64,000 bases of DNA from Schistosoma mansoni (Eukaryota > Platyhelminthes > Trematoda > Strigeidida > Schistosomatidae). Both the position numbers and the translations under genes were made by a program. The stretch is from NCBI RefSeq assembly GCF_000237925.1, contig NW_017386118.1, positions 1 to 64,000 on the forward strand, in the 5' to 3' direction. This document shows, piece by piece, positions 11,747 through 24,968 of this stretch (position 1 is its first letter; each line of letters opens with the position of its first letter). The notes under the pieces are model-generated. The model saw nothing but the letters and a program-made list of their open reading frames with translations, made no database searches and had not been told where the DNA came from.

Positions 11747-14700
11747 ATGAGTTTGGTTTTCTCTTCTGTTGGTTCGCACATACTGAACGCTGTAAATGTA
11801 AACTCCGCATTGGTGTCTTTAGCCATACTCACTGCATTGATAAATCCTTGTTCGGTAGCGGATGTGCGTAAAAATATACCTTCAACAAATGATTTATTGA
11901 TGGTTTTTATCCTATGTCGACATGGTGATAGGTCTCCTGTTCACACTTTCCCAACCGATCCATATCGAAGGCTATGGAAAATGGGATATGGTCAGCTAAC
12001 AGCTTATGGTGCAGAACAACATCATGAACTAGGTCGGGTCATCCGCAAAATGTATTCTGGTTTCGTTCCTGAAGTTTATCACAAGGTAATATCGTGTTTC
12101 AGTTAACTCTTAAGTAGTAGGATGAAACATTATTTCGTAGTTCTGGTACTGAAAGGACACTCATGTCTGCAAACAACTTTATCCGAGGATTTTACCACTT
12201 GGAAAAGAAGAGTACAAATAACGTCCCTCCTGTGTTTTCTAGACTAGCACAAGAAGATCACCTGTTAAAAATGTCTAGCAAATGCCCTAAATTTGAAAGG
12301 CTTTTTCACCAACTGATGAACTCATCAGTGGTATCTCAGAAAGCAAATATATTGAGAAACTTCTTCGACCTCCTGGAGCATACGACTGGTAAGTTAATTA
12401 AAAGTCAAAGCTATGATTCCTTACAGTCTTTACTTGTTAAACTGATCCAACTTATTCTGTGCTTCCAAGCCTATAGGTAAATGTAAACTCCATAACATTT
12501 AAATCTGTCAAAGAAGCAATTCATTTTATTCTTGCACTATTCGACCACCTATATCCGTCTTCATAAGTCGTGTGCTGTTATGTAGATGGATCACCTGTAA
12601 TATGAAATATTCATTGATTGAGCCTGGCACAAAACAAATTCATTGAAGCTAGGAGAATCCCAGTGTAGAGACTTGGTCAGCTAGGAAATAAATAAACTTG
12701 AACATTTTTGTAGAGGTTCGGAAAAACTAACAAAGTAGATCTGTGCAATTGCTGTCGATTTTCGACTTCCGAAGAGTTTTCTTGCCGACAGCTTACAAAA
12801 TTGATAAATCTCAGCATATCATTACTTAAGTACGTAAGTAATATTTCTACTTCCCGAGACAAACCAAACAAACTTATTGACATAGTAGTGTACACACCAT
12901 TGTCTGATTTTTTTCTAACTGTTCCCAACTTCTGGAATCAATTAAAATCCCTTATTTTAGCTGGTGGTTCCTAATTCATAACATGTGCCATAGCGACTTG
13001 AGTTAAGCGAGGTTAATGACCTCAACACAAGGGTCAGTAGTTCAATCATGTTTGTCTTTCTATATCGCCAATTTTCACTTCTGACCAAATGTTTTTTTCT
13101 TATGGAGTATCTCGTAGTCCCATTATTTTTGATTCACCTCTTGTAAAATACAATCTTATTTAGTTGGTTTTTTTACGTGCGTCCGATTCGAAGGTAATAT
13201 AATTTCTGTCCTTTCTTGGCTTTGCATAAGTTTTTCTATTCATTCATCTAAAGTCAGTGTCCATTGACCCATTAGCATTTTGACCATAGCTGCCAACTTG
13301 ACTTGCCGATGTTCTTTTGTGATGCTCCAAGGGGAACTGTGTATACTGATGTCTTACGATGTCAGTCAGGTTGTTTGAAAGGTGTAAAATCATAAGTAAT
13401 AAATGTAAGATCCGACGATGAATCCATAATACTGACCATACTGGGATGTAACAGAAGTGAAGTATTTCCCGTGAATGGCTAGGATTCTTAGCAGTTCTGA
13501 ATGGCACATAACAGTTGAATGTATAAAGCAAGAAATATTCACGGATATCTGATGAAGTGAAAATATAGTCTAAATATTTTTTACACCACATTTCTTTTGA
13601 TCAAATAATAACTCAAAATACACTAATGATTTGCTTCTAAATGAAAGTTCTAAATCTGTAATGAGCAGCTACCTTCAGTAAAGTCAACTAAGTTGCAATA
13701 GATTCTCCCCGATGAGATTGAGTGACGAGCACCTGGATCACAAAATAGTTAAGTTGGAAAGTGCCGTAGTAAGTGACTCAGTGACCTGTTGTGGGATATG
13801 AAGGTTCCGGGTTCGGTTCATGTGTAGATCCTATGGTGTGCACTACTGAGGAATTTTAAACCAACACTAAATAGCTTCGTAATGCGCTTTGGTTTTCTTT
13901 GGATTTCCAGCTTATGTCACTCTGTGAAACCACTTACACGAATTTTTACTGGAAGGTAAACAGTGGTGTACTACTGAAAGTACATTACAAGTTTTCCAAA
14001 GTTTGCTTTGAACTGAAATAACATAGTAACTTATGTGCAACTCATTAATCATCTTCGAAGGCTTATGTACTGGAATATAGGCCACAGTCTTCCTATCCTA
14101 CATCAAAGACTCCTGTAGCATGTCAAATAAAGTAAGCTTTATCAATCGACTTGTCGGTTAAGCAAGTACCCAGATTATACATTCAAATAATTTTCTTATA
14201 CAAAACTAAGATAGGCCGAATAAAAGTGTTTTTCTTTTTCATATTGTTTAACGGTTGTTGCGCTATTACTTTCATTTAACTCTCTCAATTAAACTAACTC
14301 AGGGTACACTTTCCCCATTGACAGAAGTTCTTCAGATAATTTTTACACAGCTTGGCGTATATGTGATCCTGTTACCATATGGGTGGATCATTCATTGCCT
14401 TCACTTCCTCGTTGGGTCACTAGTGATGTTTATAAACAATGCTCTAACTTATTGGACTATAAACAGTTCATCCGATTTTCCAAACCACAGTTGACAAGAT
14501 TACGAGGTGGTCCACTGGCTGGTCATATGATGGATTTATTTCGTGAGCGTATTAACCAAGAGCTAAAGAAAAGTGATCGTGACAAGGACTCATTAGAACA
14601 ACTACATCGGCGTTTTGTTGCTTATTTTGCGCATGATTCTACACTGGCAGCTCTAATGAGCCATTTGGGTGTATATAATGGGTTAGTTATTTTTACTTTA

Positions 14701-17700
14701 TTGAATTAACTTAAGGATTATTAAGAACTATAATTCATGAGATTATATTCGAAAAGATGTATTTTCAATAAATTCATTGTATTCGTTAATATTCACATAT
14801 GGTTATGTAGTGTAGTCTCGTTAACAGTAGGTAAAAGTTTGTTCTGTTTCATAGTTTCGTGGCTAACCTCAGTGTTCTTAAATAAGACATTGCTGAGAAC
14901 TGTTTCTTCCCTTTGATTACTCGGTTAGTTTTCCTTGCATGGATCGAAAAGATTATAGTGTTCCACTAGGTACAAATTAACGATCATTTTTCTTGCGATT
15001 GTATGTCTACAACAGATATCTGCACTAACAAATGGTTGTTTCGTTCTACCATGAAGTAAAAAAAATATCGTTTGGTTGAGGGCTAATATATATCTTATGT
15101 TTTCATTCCACTATAAACAAATCGCGTATATGTGGACGATTATTTCATTCCGTTGAAAAAATTTCGTAGGGTTGATTGTACTGTAGTAATATCATTGCAT
15201 ATCTGTATGGTGTCTAGTGGAAAGTCATTATAGAATATTGACTTCCTGTATTAAACCAGGTAGTTAATGCATGTTCCATATGGAAAATTAAACAGTCAAG
15301 AGACACAAAGTAAAGCTTGGCATAAAATTACATCAATTACGGATAAACCTGTTTAAAAAATTTGTGATTTCATATCCAAATCAATTAAACACATAAAAAA
15401 CTGATACACAGGTATGATTCACTTCCAAACCAATTTATCTTGACTTGTATATTCTGTCAAAGTTTTGTCATTTATTTTTAGCCATCGACGTGATCGACTA
15501 GTGATTTAATGCTTTTTTATTGACATTTTTGTGGCATATGATTGTAGAAAAAAGCCTAAGAAATTAGTAGTTTCATTCAATATGAAATGGCTGGGATTAT
15601 CCCGTTGTTGGTATTTTTGACTGAAATTTAATCACTCTTGATTGGTATATGTACATCCTGTGAGGATTGCCTTGATATATCAAATATGACATAAGTTTAT
15701 ATAGATTAGATAGAACGAAACTCGCTTCCTTGCTTTCACTGCTAGCCACATTCTATTTAGTCTATATCAAATTAGTAGTTTCTTTTTGAAATTCAGTAAG
15801 TCACTTAGTCATACACAACGCAGAACCTGACAAGTATCTGCAGCGGCGTAAGTCGCTATACCACAATAGTAAATCAAGATGGATCCCATAATAGTAAGAT
15901 TAGTAACATTATCAGTGGTAGCAGAAATGATTAGGCATGGAAAGACTGAAGTTATAAGAGGAAAAAAAGTGAATGCACCTGAGCTATGCAACCCAAAGTT
16001 TCTAACCAATTCCAATAAATATATTTTTTGTTATGTTCCAATTAGTAGAAGTGGAAGAAGTGTCTTTCATAATTTTATTTATTTATTTATTTGAACACAT
16101 AAATATTGGTACAAAGGGGTACCAAATACATATGCGCCACACAAATCTCATTTGATTTGTGTGAGGGCTGTGATACTGCCCGGGTGCCCAAACTGAAGCA
16201 GGTGGTTTTCTTAGAGGGCCACACCCGGAGCCTTTGACCTAAAGGTCTGATCCACAAGGCAGTGGAGCATCGTGAGGAGATACAGTCCCATGGTAGCCGG
16301 TGACCAACGATTGATCCATACGCCATTTGTTCCCTCAGGATACTAGAGCCCATGTGCACCATTGGTTTGGAATCAAGGTTTTCCAACTCCTCTAGGTGAA
16401 CTCTCGGTGTCCACCAACCCGGTTAAAGCTCCGGACATTCGCTTTTCGTCCTCTCAATTTCGTAAACAACAGTAATGTCACGAGAAGGCAGTGAGTAGGA
16501 CTTCCCTGGCAGATGCTGTTTAGGCGTGGCCATGTGAGAGCATTTCGAGAGGGAGAGCTGACTTTTCCCACTCTCGTCCGTACCAAGGCATTTGGGGTCT
16601 TTCATAAAGTCACGGAACGTCTGAAATACAGTTTTTTCACACACTTGGATATGACGAAAAATATATTTATTAAATTTCTACACAATGCTCAATATATTTT
16701 AAACCATTAAGTCCAACCTTTCCATTGATACCTACAAACTCATTTGTAACCATTAGTTATGATAATCACGCCAACCACCAGTAGGTAGTCTTTACCTGTC
16801 AGGATGACTCAATCCAACTGTCCCTAACTTTATGGATTTTTACCACATCCTGATCTGCCCTCCTAGCTTCCAAGCTATTTCCACACCAGACAACATCGAG
16901 GGTCTAGGTAGGCGGTGATTGGACACGTCCCAATCACCTTAGTCGTTGAAGATTCACTACCTCATCAACCGATTCGGCATTCTTACCTTGCGTTTAGTTT
17001 GAGGATTGATTACTCGATGATTCCAATATGAGTAAAGCAATCGAAATTACGTGTTTAAATTAATCGGAACTCAAAGTATAACTAAAATTAAACTGAAATG
17101 TGGAAGATTTACTTATCAGTATTCATTAATCGTGAGTAATATAATAAAACTGAGACCAAGTTCAACATTTTGAAGAGTATCTGAACTACCACTGGTCTTG
17201 TTTTATAAAGGATTATTAGGAAGGGAAATATCCTCTAAATATCTCTGGCAACTAACTGTTTATTATACATCAGTGAATTTTTTGGTTAGGATTTTTATAT
17301 CTTATTTAATGGTGAACAAAATAGAAAGAACTTTTAGAATGTACTTAAATCTGGCCAGTTTGGACGTTCAATAGGATTGTTTGGTCTTTGTAAAATAATC
17401 ATCCGTTGTCATCTTGGCTAGGAAAAACAAAACCTGTCGAATCTCCCTTTGCTAATTTAGTAACTCTTAACTTGAATTAACTGTAAGTTATGAATATCTA
17501 TTCAGAAGGAAACAACAAACTAAATGTATCTGGGATCTTCAGGCCTATGGTATATTTTAATGACATCATACTGTTACAATGATGTTTCTGTTTTCTATAT
17601 CAAACACTTGGTTGGGGTGATAGGAACCATCGGGTAATTTTTTGTCTAAATAGACTGATTGATTTAACTTGGATGTCTAAAATTAATCTATGTCTTGTTA

Positions 17701-19047
17701 GTTGTCTCAGCACATCGTCAAAGTATAACCTCTGTAAACGAAAGTCAAATGCCTTTTTAAAATTTTTTTGCGTTTGAAATGAAGTCATGAATATTGTTCC
17801 GGACACGTTTCTTATGAACTAAAGTTTAAATATCTCATATTTCTAAGAAACTTCTCCTTTCTTAAAGAGTTGGTGGTTTGCAGACTTTTACAACTAGTGC
17901 AGATATGGATAGTGGCCAGCAGTAGAATCCAGGACTCACGTTTCGTCCTATTTGGGACTCGTCAGCTGGATGTACCTGCATCTCAGAGTTGATGTTCACT
18001 CTGGGACTCGGACCCAGTGCCCTCGCTTCAAACGCCATCGCGTTATCCACTCGGCCACTGAGTCCTGATAGCCACTTGCTTGTGCGATGGGGTGAAGTTT
18101 AAATTCACTTAGTATTATTTGTTTGAATCTCCCCATCGATGTGTTAGGACTGCAACTGGTCAGTCTCTAATTGGCATATGTGCATACTGTGCGTATTGCC
18201 TCGATATAGCAGATAGTTCTTTATAGAATTTCAATGCCTACATTAATTATCATACCAATGAGATCCATGTGAGAGACCGACTTGGTGGTTGTGAAATGAT
18301 CAGACTGTGGATGACATCTATATTGCACCAAAATACAATATTGAATAAAGCCATTAATAATAATCAATTAATTGATAATAATATGTTATTCGTAACATCT
18401 CGGGTGTAGTGTATAATTGGTATCAATTCATTAAACTGCTGACTGTTTGTGTAAAAACATTTGAAGTTCATATATAATACACGTATATGTGGGTAGTGTC
18501 ATTTATTTTTGTGTTTCATTTTGTTTCCACTAATTAATCATACAATAAATAAAGAGGTTATTTCTTTCTGTTTTTATTTTATAGAATCAAACCGCCTTTG
18601 GCAAGTTGTTTGATAGTAGAACTTCATCGTTCATTGTCATCCAATAATTTTTATCTTCGATTTTATTATCTTAATGAAACAAAACTACCTCTAAAAACTG
18701 ATAAAATAGTTAATCTATGGCCAACTAAATGTGAAACTCGTAATCATGTTGATGGTAAACAGTTAAATTATTCATGCCCATTCCAAAAACTTGAATTATC
18801 ACTTCAAGGAACTTATGCAACAGACATTGGAGCTGAATGCTATGATCATGATCCAGTAAATAATGTTAAAACAACATTTATGAAACCATCAGGCATGCAA
18901 ATTCTTGAATCCTATTGTTATCATCCTCAATTACTAACATTCATATTCTTTCAAACAGTTATAGTATGTTATTTGGTTGCCCGTTTCTTGCCTATTCCAA
19001 TGGCTTATCTTATAAATAACTTTAGATATTCACGTCATGTACAATAA
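11747..19047 (+). CDS. Histidine acid phosphatase, membrane-anchored (lysosomal/prostatic type)
   Basis: Four coding exons: 11747-12085, 12121-12388, 14303-14681 and 18585-19047. They join in phases 0, 1 and 2 without a stop and give 482 residues. Residues 17-38 are a hydrophobic signal or anchor. RHGDRSP at 58-64 is the catalytic motif; His59 is the expected phosphohistidine nucleophile. SSGTERTLMSA in exon 2 matches the conserved substrate-pocket block. His313-Asp314 in FAHDSTL is the proton-donor motif. PPLASCLIVEL in exon 4 and its later cysteines match the family's carboxyl end. A transmembrane helix at about 445-470 and a short basic tail give a type I topology, as in lysosomal acid phosphatase. 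It should hydrolyse phosphomonoesters in an acidic or extracellular compartment. The start is the only in-frame ATG before the hydrophobic run; an upstream leader exon is possible. Confidence 0.92.
12086..12120 (+). other. 35-nt micro-intron of the phosphatase gene
   Basis: Donor GTAATA follows EVYHK and acceptor AG at 12119-12120 precedes DETLFRSSGTERT, joining in phase 0. Later AG acceptors would break the conserved block, and an earlier one would leave only 17 nt. Very short 5' introns are a known feature of schistosome genes. Confidence 0.85.
13740..13870 (+). mobile_element. Degenerate SINE, third hammerhead family, in intron 2
   Basis: A tRNA-like box B (GGGTTCGGTTC) is followed about 35 nt later by GTGTGCACTACTGAGGAATT. 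This is the same order as the third family elsewhere, but the GACGAAAC half of the core is lost. It lies inside the second intron of the phosphatase gene. Confidence 0.4.
16085..16720 (-). repeat. GC-richer interspersed repeat block in phosphatase intron 3
   Basis: This block is clearly richer in G+C than the surrounding intron. Its right end (about 16640-16720, from ACACTTGGATATGACGAAAA to TTAAGTCCAACC) is shared with 32240-32345 and with 53250-53345, so that part is a dispersed repeat. The minus strand holds a 99-codon open frame (16087-16386) without recognisable domains. I cannot name the element. Confidence 0.5.
17880..18205 (-). mobile_element. SMalpha-type tRNA-derived repeat unit
   Basis: Minus-strand layout: a spacer (18063-18205, with GCAACTGGTCAGTC read on plus), a tRNA-like head (18001-18066) with box A TGGCCGAGTGG and box B GGTCCGAGTCC, then the hammerhead. 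These boxes match RNA polymerase III internal promoters. The same spacer lies beside the copy at 24.4 kb, but on its other side, as expected if units came from tandem arrays. Confidence 0.85.
17917..17979 (-). ncRNA. Hammerhead ribozyme, SMalpha type
   Basis: The core has CTGACGA, stem II GTCC/GGAC closed by a CAAATA loop, then GAAAC and stem III. Stem I is formed by GCAGGTACATCCAG with CTGGATTCTACTGC. This is the classic schistosome self-cleaving RNA, and all core residues are present, so it is probably active. Confidence 0.88.
18215..18385 (+). mobile_element. 3' tail of a LINE, truncated
   Basis: The end reads TTGCACCAAAATACAATATT then GAATAAAGCCATTAATAATAAT. The same end occurs after a LINE endonuclease fragment at 33445-33490 and, more diverged, at 62285-62335. 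An AATAAA signal and a TAA-type tail fit a non-LTR element. Confidence 0.55.
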
Positions 19048-19048
19048 A
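19043..19048 (+). other. Polyadenylation signal overlapping the phosphatase stop codon
   Basis: AATAAA overlaps the TAA stop at 19045-19047. A second AATAAA lies at about 19404, so the true end of the 3' UTR is open. Confidence 0.45.
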
Positions 19049-19439
19049 CGTCTAATGAAATATTATTCATCCAACATTGTAAATGCAAACAGAAAGATCA
19101 TTCGAATGTTGACTTAAAGTTATTCATGTGATATTCAGCTTCTTCTTACTACTTATTTAAAAAAAGTAGTTTTTAGTTAATCTTCGAAAAATTATTTTTC
19201 TATATTCAAATAAGGATAGTACATTAGTTTTTTTTTCATTTTTATTTTTATATACAACGAGACAATCGTCATTTTAATGCTTATTTCATAATGTTCATAT
19301 TAAATGCATCCATGTATACATTCAATCAATTATTGGTTCTTGATTTCTTTATTGTATTCTATTAATATTCTTATTTGTCATAATAATTTTTTCTCTTGTC
19401 AAAATAAAATGTTTTTACAAAGAAACAAAAACTATTTTG

Positions 19440-19515
19440 TTACCAGAAGGGAGTTGAGATCATTAGTCAATTGAAGCTAGACCACCATGGAAAACCTGGA
19501 AGCATGAGTCGGCCT
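19440..19515 (-). repeat. Fragment of the third SINE family
   Basis: GTCAATTGAAGCTAGACCAC and AAAACCTGGAAGCA match 50720-50760. The fragment abuts the decayed LINE that follows. Confidence 0.6.
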
Positions 19516-20440
19516 CTTCTGTATACAGATGATCTTAAAATAATGTTTTCATTTTCTCCCCATGAGCCGAACATTATACAAATTTGAATCGATATGGAGC
19601 TTAACAAGGTATCTCAGTAATGCTCAAAACGAATGTTGGAGGTAACTTCGGCTAAATATGGATGAATTTACTTTGATGATACTTCACTCAACTTAGATCT
19701 TACCATAAATGGTAAGGTTTTATCCAAATTACATTCATCATTGAAATTAAGGCTTAGGTACTCTTACAATTTATCTTTCATAGAACAGATATTGAAACAG
19801 ACCTCCAAGTTCCAGCGCCTTCTGGGTTGCATAATTCGTAACTCCTATAACTATGAGTCACGTATTTCAATGTACAAAGTATGTGTTTGACAACTCGTAG
19901 AATACTGCTCGTTTATTCTTTGTACTGTTCTCATAAGGGATGAATTGAGGTTGGAATCCATCCAGAGACGATTCACACTTTTCATTCTTGGGACTGATTG
20001 TACCTTAAATTATAAGTCCAGATGTAATAAACTCGGACTCGACCCTTTATGAAGAGGGAACGCTAACCTAATCTATTAGTTTTCTTCAAAATACTCAATA
20101 AACTATCTTTTGCATCCAACGAAGCAATTCAGTATGCAGAAACTCCTAGTTATAGCATCCATAACTCCCTATCATTAGTGAGACAATCACATTCAAAGTC
20201 TCCATATGAATTATTTTACCAGTAAGTTTTCAAGACCCTGGAATAATTTACCACAATCAGTTCGTGAAACAAAATCATTTTCATCCTTTGCTCGCTTCAC
20301 TAATACTTACTTCTCCTCTGAAGATGCCTTAAATGTGCTTACATCCTTAAGTATATCCCACTCCATAAGGGAGATTATAAGAACTTTAAATGTTTATTCA
20401 TTTCATATTTGATCGTTCTTGAATGTTCTTATGATTTCAG
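19516..20440 (+). mobile_element. Decayed 3' copy of the LINE present at 57-60 kb
   Basis: It begins in the reverse transcriptase at TDDLK (the FADDLK position of the 57-kb copy) and ends with MNYFTSKFSRPWNNLPQSVR, against MNYFTCKFSRLWNNLPQSIR in that copy. Frameshifts and stops interrupt it. It is 5'-truncated by more than half and is only a relic. Confidence 0.85.
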
Positions 20441-20459
20441 TACTCTAGAAAATTAAATT

Positions 20460-23400
20460 CAGTAGATACCTGGTTGCTCCGGTCACCACAATCAACATTA
20501 CCTAATCATTCACTTACCACAATAAGCAGAACTGTAAGATAACAACCCTTTTAATCTGACCAACCAACATTTTCTGTATAGAATTTCCGTCTCTCTTCCA
20601 CAGGAACGTCCTGATAAGCAATCGGATCATTGGATTTATGTGTCAGTTCGCTTCTGTATTGTTTGCCGTTTGACTGACACTTTGAGTGCCTAAAACAGTA
20701 TTATTTTGTGCCTTGCAAGCGCATTTGCTGTAAGCAAATAACTTTATTTCTCATTATGTTTCAGTTCATACTAGCAAAATATAGTGTAGTGAAGAGAACA
20801 CGACTGGGGACAATCGAATGTATTTAAGCAAAAATTACAGACTATGTCAGTAAATTCTGAAAACCATACAATGAACAGTCAATTTGCAAATTAACAAACA
20901 ATTGTCTCAATCTTCACCGTTTCTTCTCTAATTTCATTGTTCATGCAATTTTCTGCCGATTGCGCTTCGTTTCAGTTCTTTCCTCATCGGTCTTCTGCGA
21001 AAATACATTCTATGTCTGACCAACACCATATACTACTTATATGGATATAAGTAGACCACACCACAATAGTACCTTGTAAATTTGTAGTTCAAAAATTTTC
21101 TTGAGATGAAGTTGAATCAAGTACTTCATCACAATTGTAAATATTACGGCTATCTGCCTACATAATGGCATCCCAAATAAATCTATAAACAAATCTGCTA
21201 AACCCTTTTTTTACATACCTCAATAGAAATCGTTTTGATTACCTAAACTCCCTGTCTGAATTAGGTTTCAGGATAACTATCAATAATTATTTCTCTAGTG
21301 TTTTGTTTTTTATTATTAGGAATCAAAAGAGAATGAACTGCTTTCTAAAATATAGTTTTATTATTATAAAATTAAAGCATCCACAAGCAATACTTTTTTG
21401 TCCAATGAATTTTAAGAAATTACAGGGATAATTTAGCCATCGTTCAGTTTTGCATTTATCAATAATCGTAGTTCGTTTAGATCAACTTATCTTTTTGAAC
21501 GTTATATTACTTCAATGAAAAATAACGAAAAAAGTGAATTTAATTAGTCATTAGTAAGTCATGAAATGTTTTTCGTAAACAATCAGTTGATATTTATTGT
21601 TTCAAACGTTCACATTCACATAGATAATAAGCAATGTATTGTATGCATGCTACCATATTTCTTAACAAATTCGGATATTTATCGGTTTTTAAACGATATA
21701 TTAATTTTGAATAGGTTATCATTTCTTCATTGTCTTTGAAGAAATATATATGTGATAAATGGATTGTCAGAGTTCTGTCCAATTCTGTATTGTGTTTTGT
21801 TTCTTCAAGAATTCAATGTAAAAGCCACAAGTCATACAATCAGTTAATATCAAACTTAACTTCAATATATGATTCTGTTTATATACATACATTAAGAATT
21901 ATCAAGCAACTAATTGAAGGATTCATCAGAATTCATATATATATGTGCCTATGTGAAACAAAATGATATTGAGATCAATACAAAGCATAACTTTATGCTG
22001 TAGGAATTGAAGTGGCTTTCAACCGATTATTGAAATAATCATACATTTTATGTGAATAGTAATTGACAAGACATCAATCAAACCTGAAAAACCTACTTTT
22101 AAACTTCTTGCCTACGGAAAAACAATGCGTATTAAATTTATAATATCATTAGTAGAATATTTACTAAACAGTAAGAATAAAATGATACAACTCTGAATTT
22201 CAATGACTACAAAGCCTCGAGTGTATAAGGGTGTTTTGAATTCAGAAGAAGATGAAAGCTACAGTTGAGATAAAAAAGATAATCCTACAGAATTTAAACA
22301 GACAACTCATCGAGTTTTGATGTTTCTTAATATTTCGAAGGTATGTGTTGTAATCAGTGTCTAAAATGAACTAGTTCTAAACAAAGATCTGATCGAACCA
22401 CTGCATTCAATATCCAATTATGAACATTATGTTAAACTTGGCAAATTGAGAGAACAATCAATGGAAAGAGATAGCACAAGTTAACAGTGTTAAAATATTT
22501 GGTTGCAACAGTTGAATGATATTTGAACACATTCACGAAAACAACTTTAATGGACTACAGAAAAACATAATATCCTCCTTATCTAAAGCTTCTCTTTGAG
22601 ATAATTGCTAAAACGGAATATTCTGCATTGAAGAAAACAAACTGACGAATAAATCTACTGCACTCGGCTGCACTCGGCTACACTCGACTACATCTAGGTG
22701 TTAAGTTACGGGTATCAAACCGTTTATGTGATGTTATAAATTATGAATTTGTCTCGCAAAAGATTTGTTCGTTGAAATGATATAATTTGTTCGAACGCTA
22801 ATCACTAATGAACAAGATACTAATTCAACTGTTCTCGGATGTGTTGTGACAGATTATAACATAACATTTACAAAGTACAGAAGTTCTCATTAGGATACCA
22901 TTCTTGTACATTTCACTACTAATCTCTCAGAAATGTCTCTTCATATAACGAAAAGGTATTGTTAATGCTTCTATTCAATCTGTCTACCACTACTAACCAA
23001 CATACCTACTACTGTCATGTAGAATGAAACGTTCACGTATGCTAGTAATTGGTTCATATGTCTTACTCACTTATATGTAATTCACTCGAATTTATAGTTT
23101 CCACTGACAAATATCTCTGGATCAGGTTACCTTTGGTGATTCACGGTGTTGATTGATTGAAGTAACTGATTATGCTATCTAACTCTACAAACACTAATAT
23201 GTGATACTTTCCATAAAAGATGTATTCAATATCTTTCAACTATTCTGTCTTATTGTTGATATTCACTGATTAGCTGGTGTTGTTTTGTTCACTTCCTAAA
23301 CATGTTCGAACTGACAAAGTTGACTCCCCTTTTATCTTCAGCTGCACAAACATCAATTAACGGTCAAACGCCATGACATATCTTCGCTTATATCAATGAA

Positions 23401-23480
23401 TCTGGACAACTGTGGACACATATTTGACTAGAAAACTGTTGAGATCTTGAATAGAGGGAATACTAAAATCACTTGAGAAT
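20460..23480. other. Intergenic, no supported gene
   Basis: AT-rich, no recognised exon, RNA gene or transposon. It lies downstream of gene C on the minus strand, so missing 3' exons of that gene could be here, but none could be assigned with confidence. Confidence 0.35.
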
Positions 23481-23835
23481 TGTTAGAAGCATGGCTCAGG
23501 TCAGTTAGCAACCAACAAATACGTTGAAGTCGATCCAATGTACCAACCAAGCAGAAGGATCATGGAGAAATATAAGACCAAGAATCAAATCAATGAAAGA
23601 TTCACTCAAAATGAAATAGAGAATGATAGGTTAAAGGTCAACAATAACCAATAAAAATAGAGGTCTACAGGACCAGGTGTGAGTCATATGCGGAGAAATC
23701 CGAACACTTCACTTTTACCTGAGGTTTGTGCTGATGACATTGTTCAGAAGAACAGTGGAGCTCCACGACCAAAACATTTAGCTCAGAGAGCGAAACTCCA
23801 CTTAAATTCAACTGTGAACAAATTCAGAAACACAA
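23480..23835 (+). repeat. Penelope-type terminal repeat fragment
   Basis: It shares a long, ordered set of blocks with 27880-28170: GGTCAA, a GACCA block, GTCATATGCGGAGAAAT, TTTGTGCTGATGA and a block ending near CTCAGAGAGCGAAAC. The strand contains CTGATGA followed by a TTGTTCAGAAGAACA hairpin, as in a hammerhead, but the GAAA half is changed to GGAG, so the ribozyme is dead. Confidence 0.5.
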
Positions 23836-24384
23836 CTATGCTTTCGTGTTCAATGTGTCTCTAATTATTTTAAGATAGTTTTCATATCTTATGAAATTAT
23901 ATCTATAAATGTGAGCGAATATACGAGCGTAAATGTTGAAAAAAGCTTACTCATCAAAAGGTTCTGTTGGTCTATATGAAGATATAAAAATGAGTATAGT
24001 ATGCGCAATGTGACACGTCCTGCTAAAGAATCATTTCACTCATAGTCAATTATTTATCAACATATTTCTTCCTTAAACGTGGAATTCTGTTTTTCCTGAA
24101 TGGATCTTCAACACGCGGTATCTACTGGTTAAACTCGTGTTCACGAGCTGATGAAACTACCTGTACATTAAAAAAATCTGTCCAGAACATTTAAAAAGTA
24201 TTTCTATGAATAAACTGTCGTCCATAAGCATCTGATCAGCTATTTGTCTAAATTTCAACCATTTACGTTCTATATTAAAGCATTGTTTTAAAAAATCTTT
24301 TTTTTGACACTACATTTTCATCTGAGCGATGGTGTAAACATTCATTTTTGTATTCTTTGTTTGAATTTTTCCATTTATATTTAG

Positions 24385-24640
24385 AACTGCAATTGATCAG
24401 TCTCTTATCTGCATATATGCATACTATACGTATTGCCTCGATATTGTCTTAATTCACAATCATTTTAAGCAAAGATGGATAGTGGTTAGCAGTGGAATCC
24501 AGGACGCGCGTTTCGTCCCATTTGTGACTCGTCAGCTGGATGTACCTGCATCTCAGAGTTGATGTTCACTCTGGGACGCGAACCCAGTACCATTCGCTTC
24601 AAACGCCATCGCCTTGTCCACTCAGCTACTGAGTCCTGAT
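24385..24640 (-). mobile_element. SMalpha-type repeat with hammerhead
   Basis: The minus strand shows a tRNA-like head (about 24580-24636, box B GGGTTCGCGTCCC-like), then the hammerhead at 24487-24549, then the spacer to 24385. CTGACGA and GAAAC are intact, but stem II has an A.G mismatch (GTCAC opposite GGGAC), which should weaken cleavage. It lies beyond the last recognised exon of gene C. Confidence 0.8.
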
Positions 24641-24968
24641 TTATGTGAAAATTACACCAAATGTTCCATTTATAATTTTTGGTAATAAAAATTTATTGGT
24701 TTATGTGCATCCTATGCAGATTTCATGAATATTGCATCAAATCACCATTCATCTCTGCTTGTAATTGTGTAAACAGCATTAATACAGTGAAGACATATCA
24801 CATATTTACTTCATTTCTAATATGAAACTGAGAAAACTAATTCTACGAATACAATTATTTAATACTAGGTTTATAAGCTTCTAACACCGAGTCTATGGGA
24901 GTTTGGTTTTTAGGATCTGTATAAATTAAATTAACAGAAGCATGAAAACAATAGTAAAATTCACTTAC

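Noticed and set aside
12660-12960. Possible LINE carboxyl-terminal fragment (PNFWNQLKSL) in phosphatase intron 2
   Set aside because: Only a short match to the FxxWNxLP block; too little to support an element.
16087-16386. 99-codon minus-strand frame in the GC-richer block
   Set aside because: Part of an interspersed repeat block inside a phosphatase intron, no domain.
20508-20560. Minus-strand micro-exon like sequence ending GCTTATTGTG before GTAAGTG
   Set aside because: The length between acceptor and donor is 14 nt, breaking the phase rule, and it lies just past LINE debris with no neighbouring exons.
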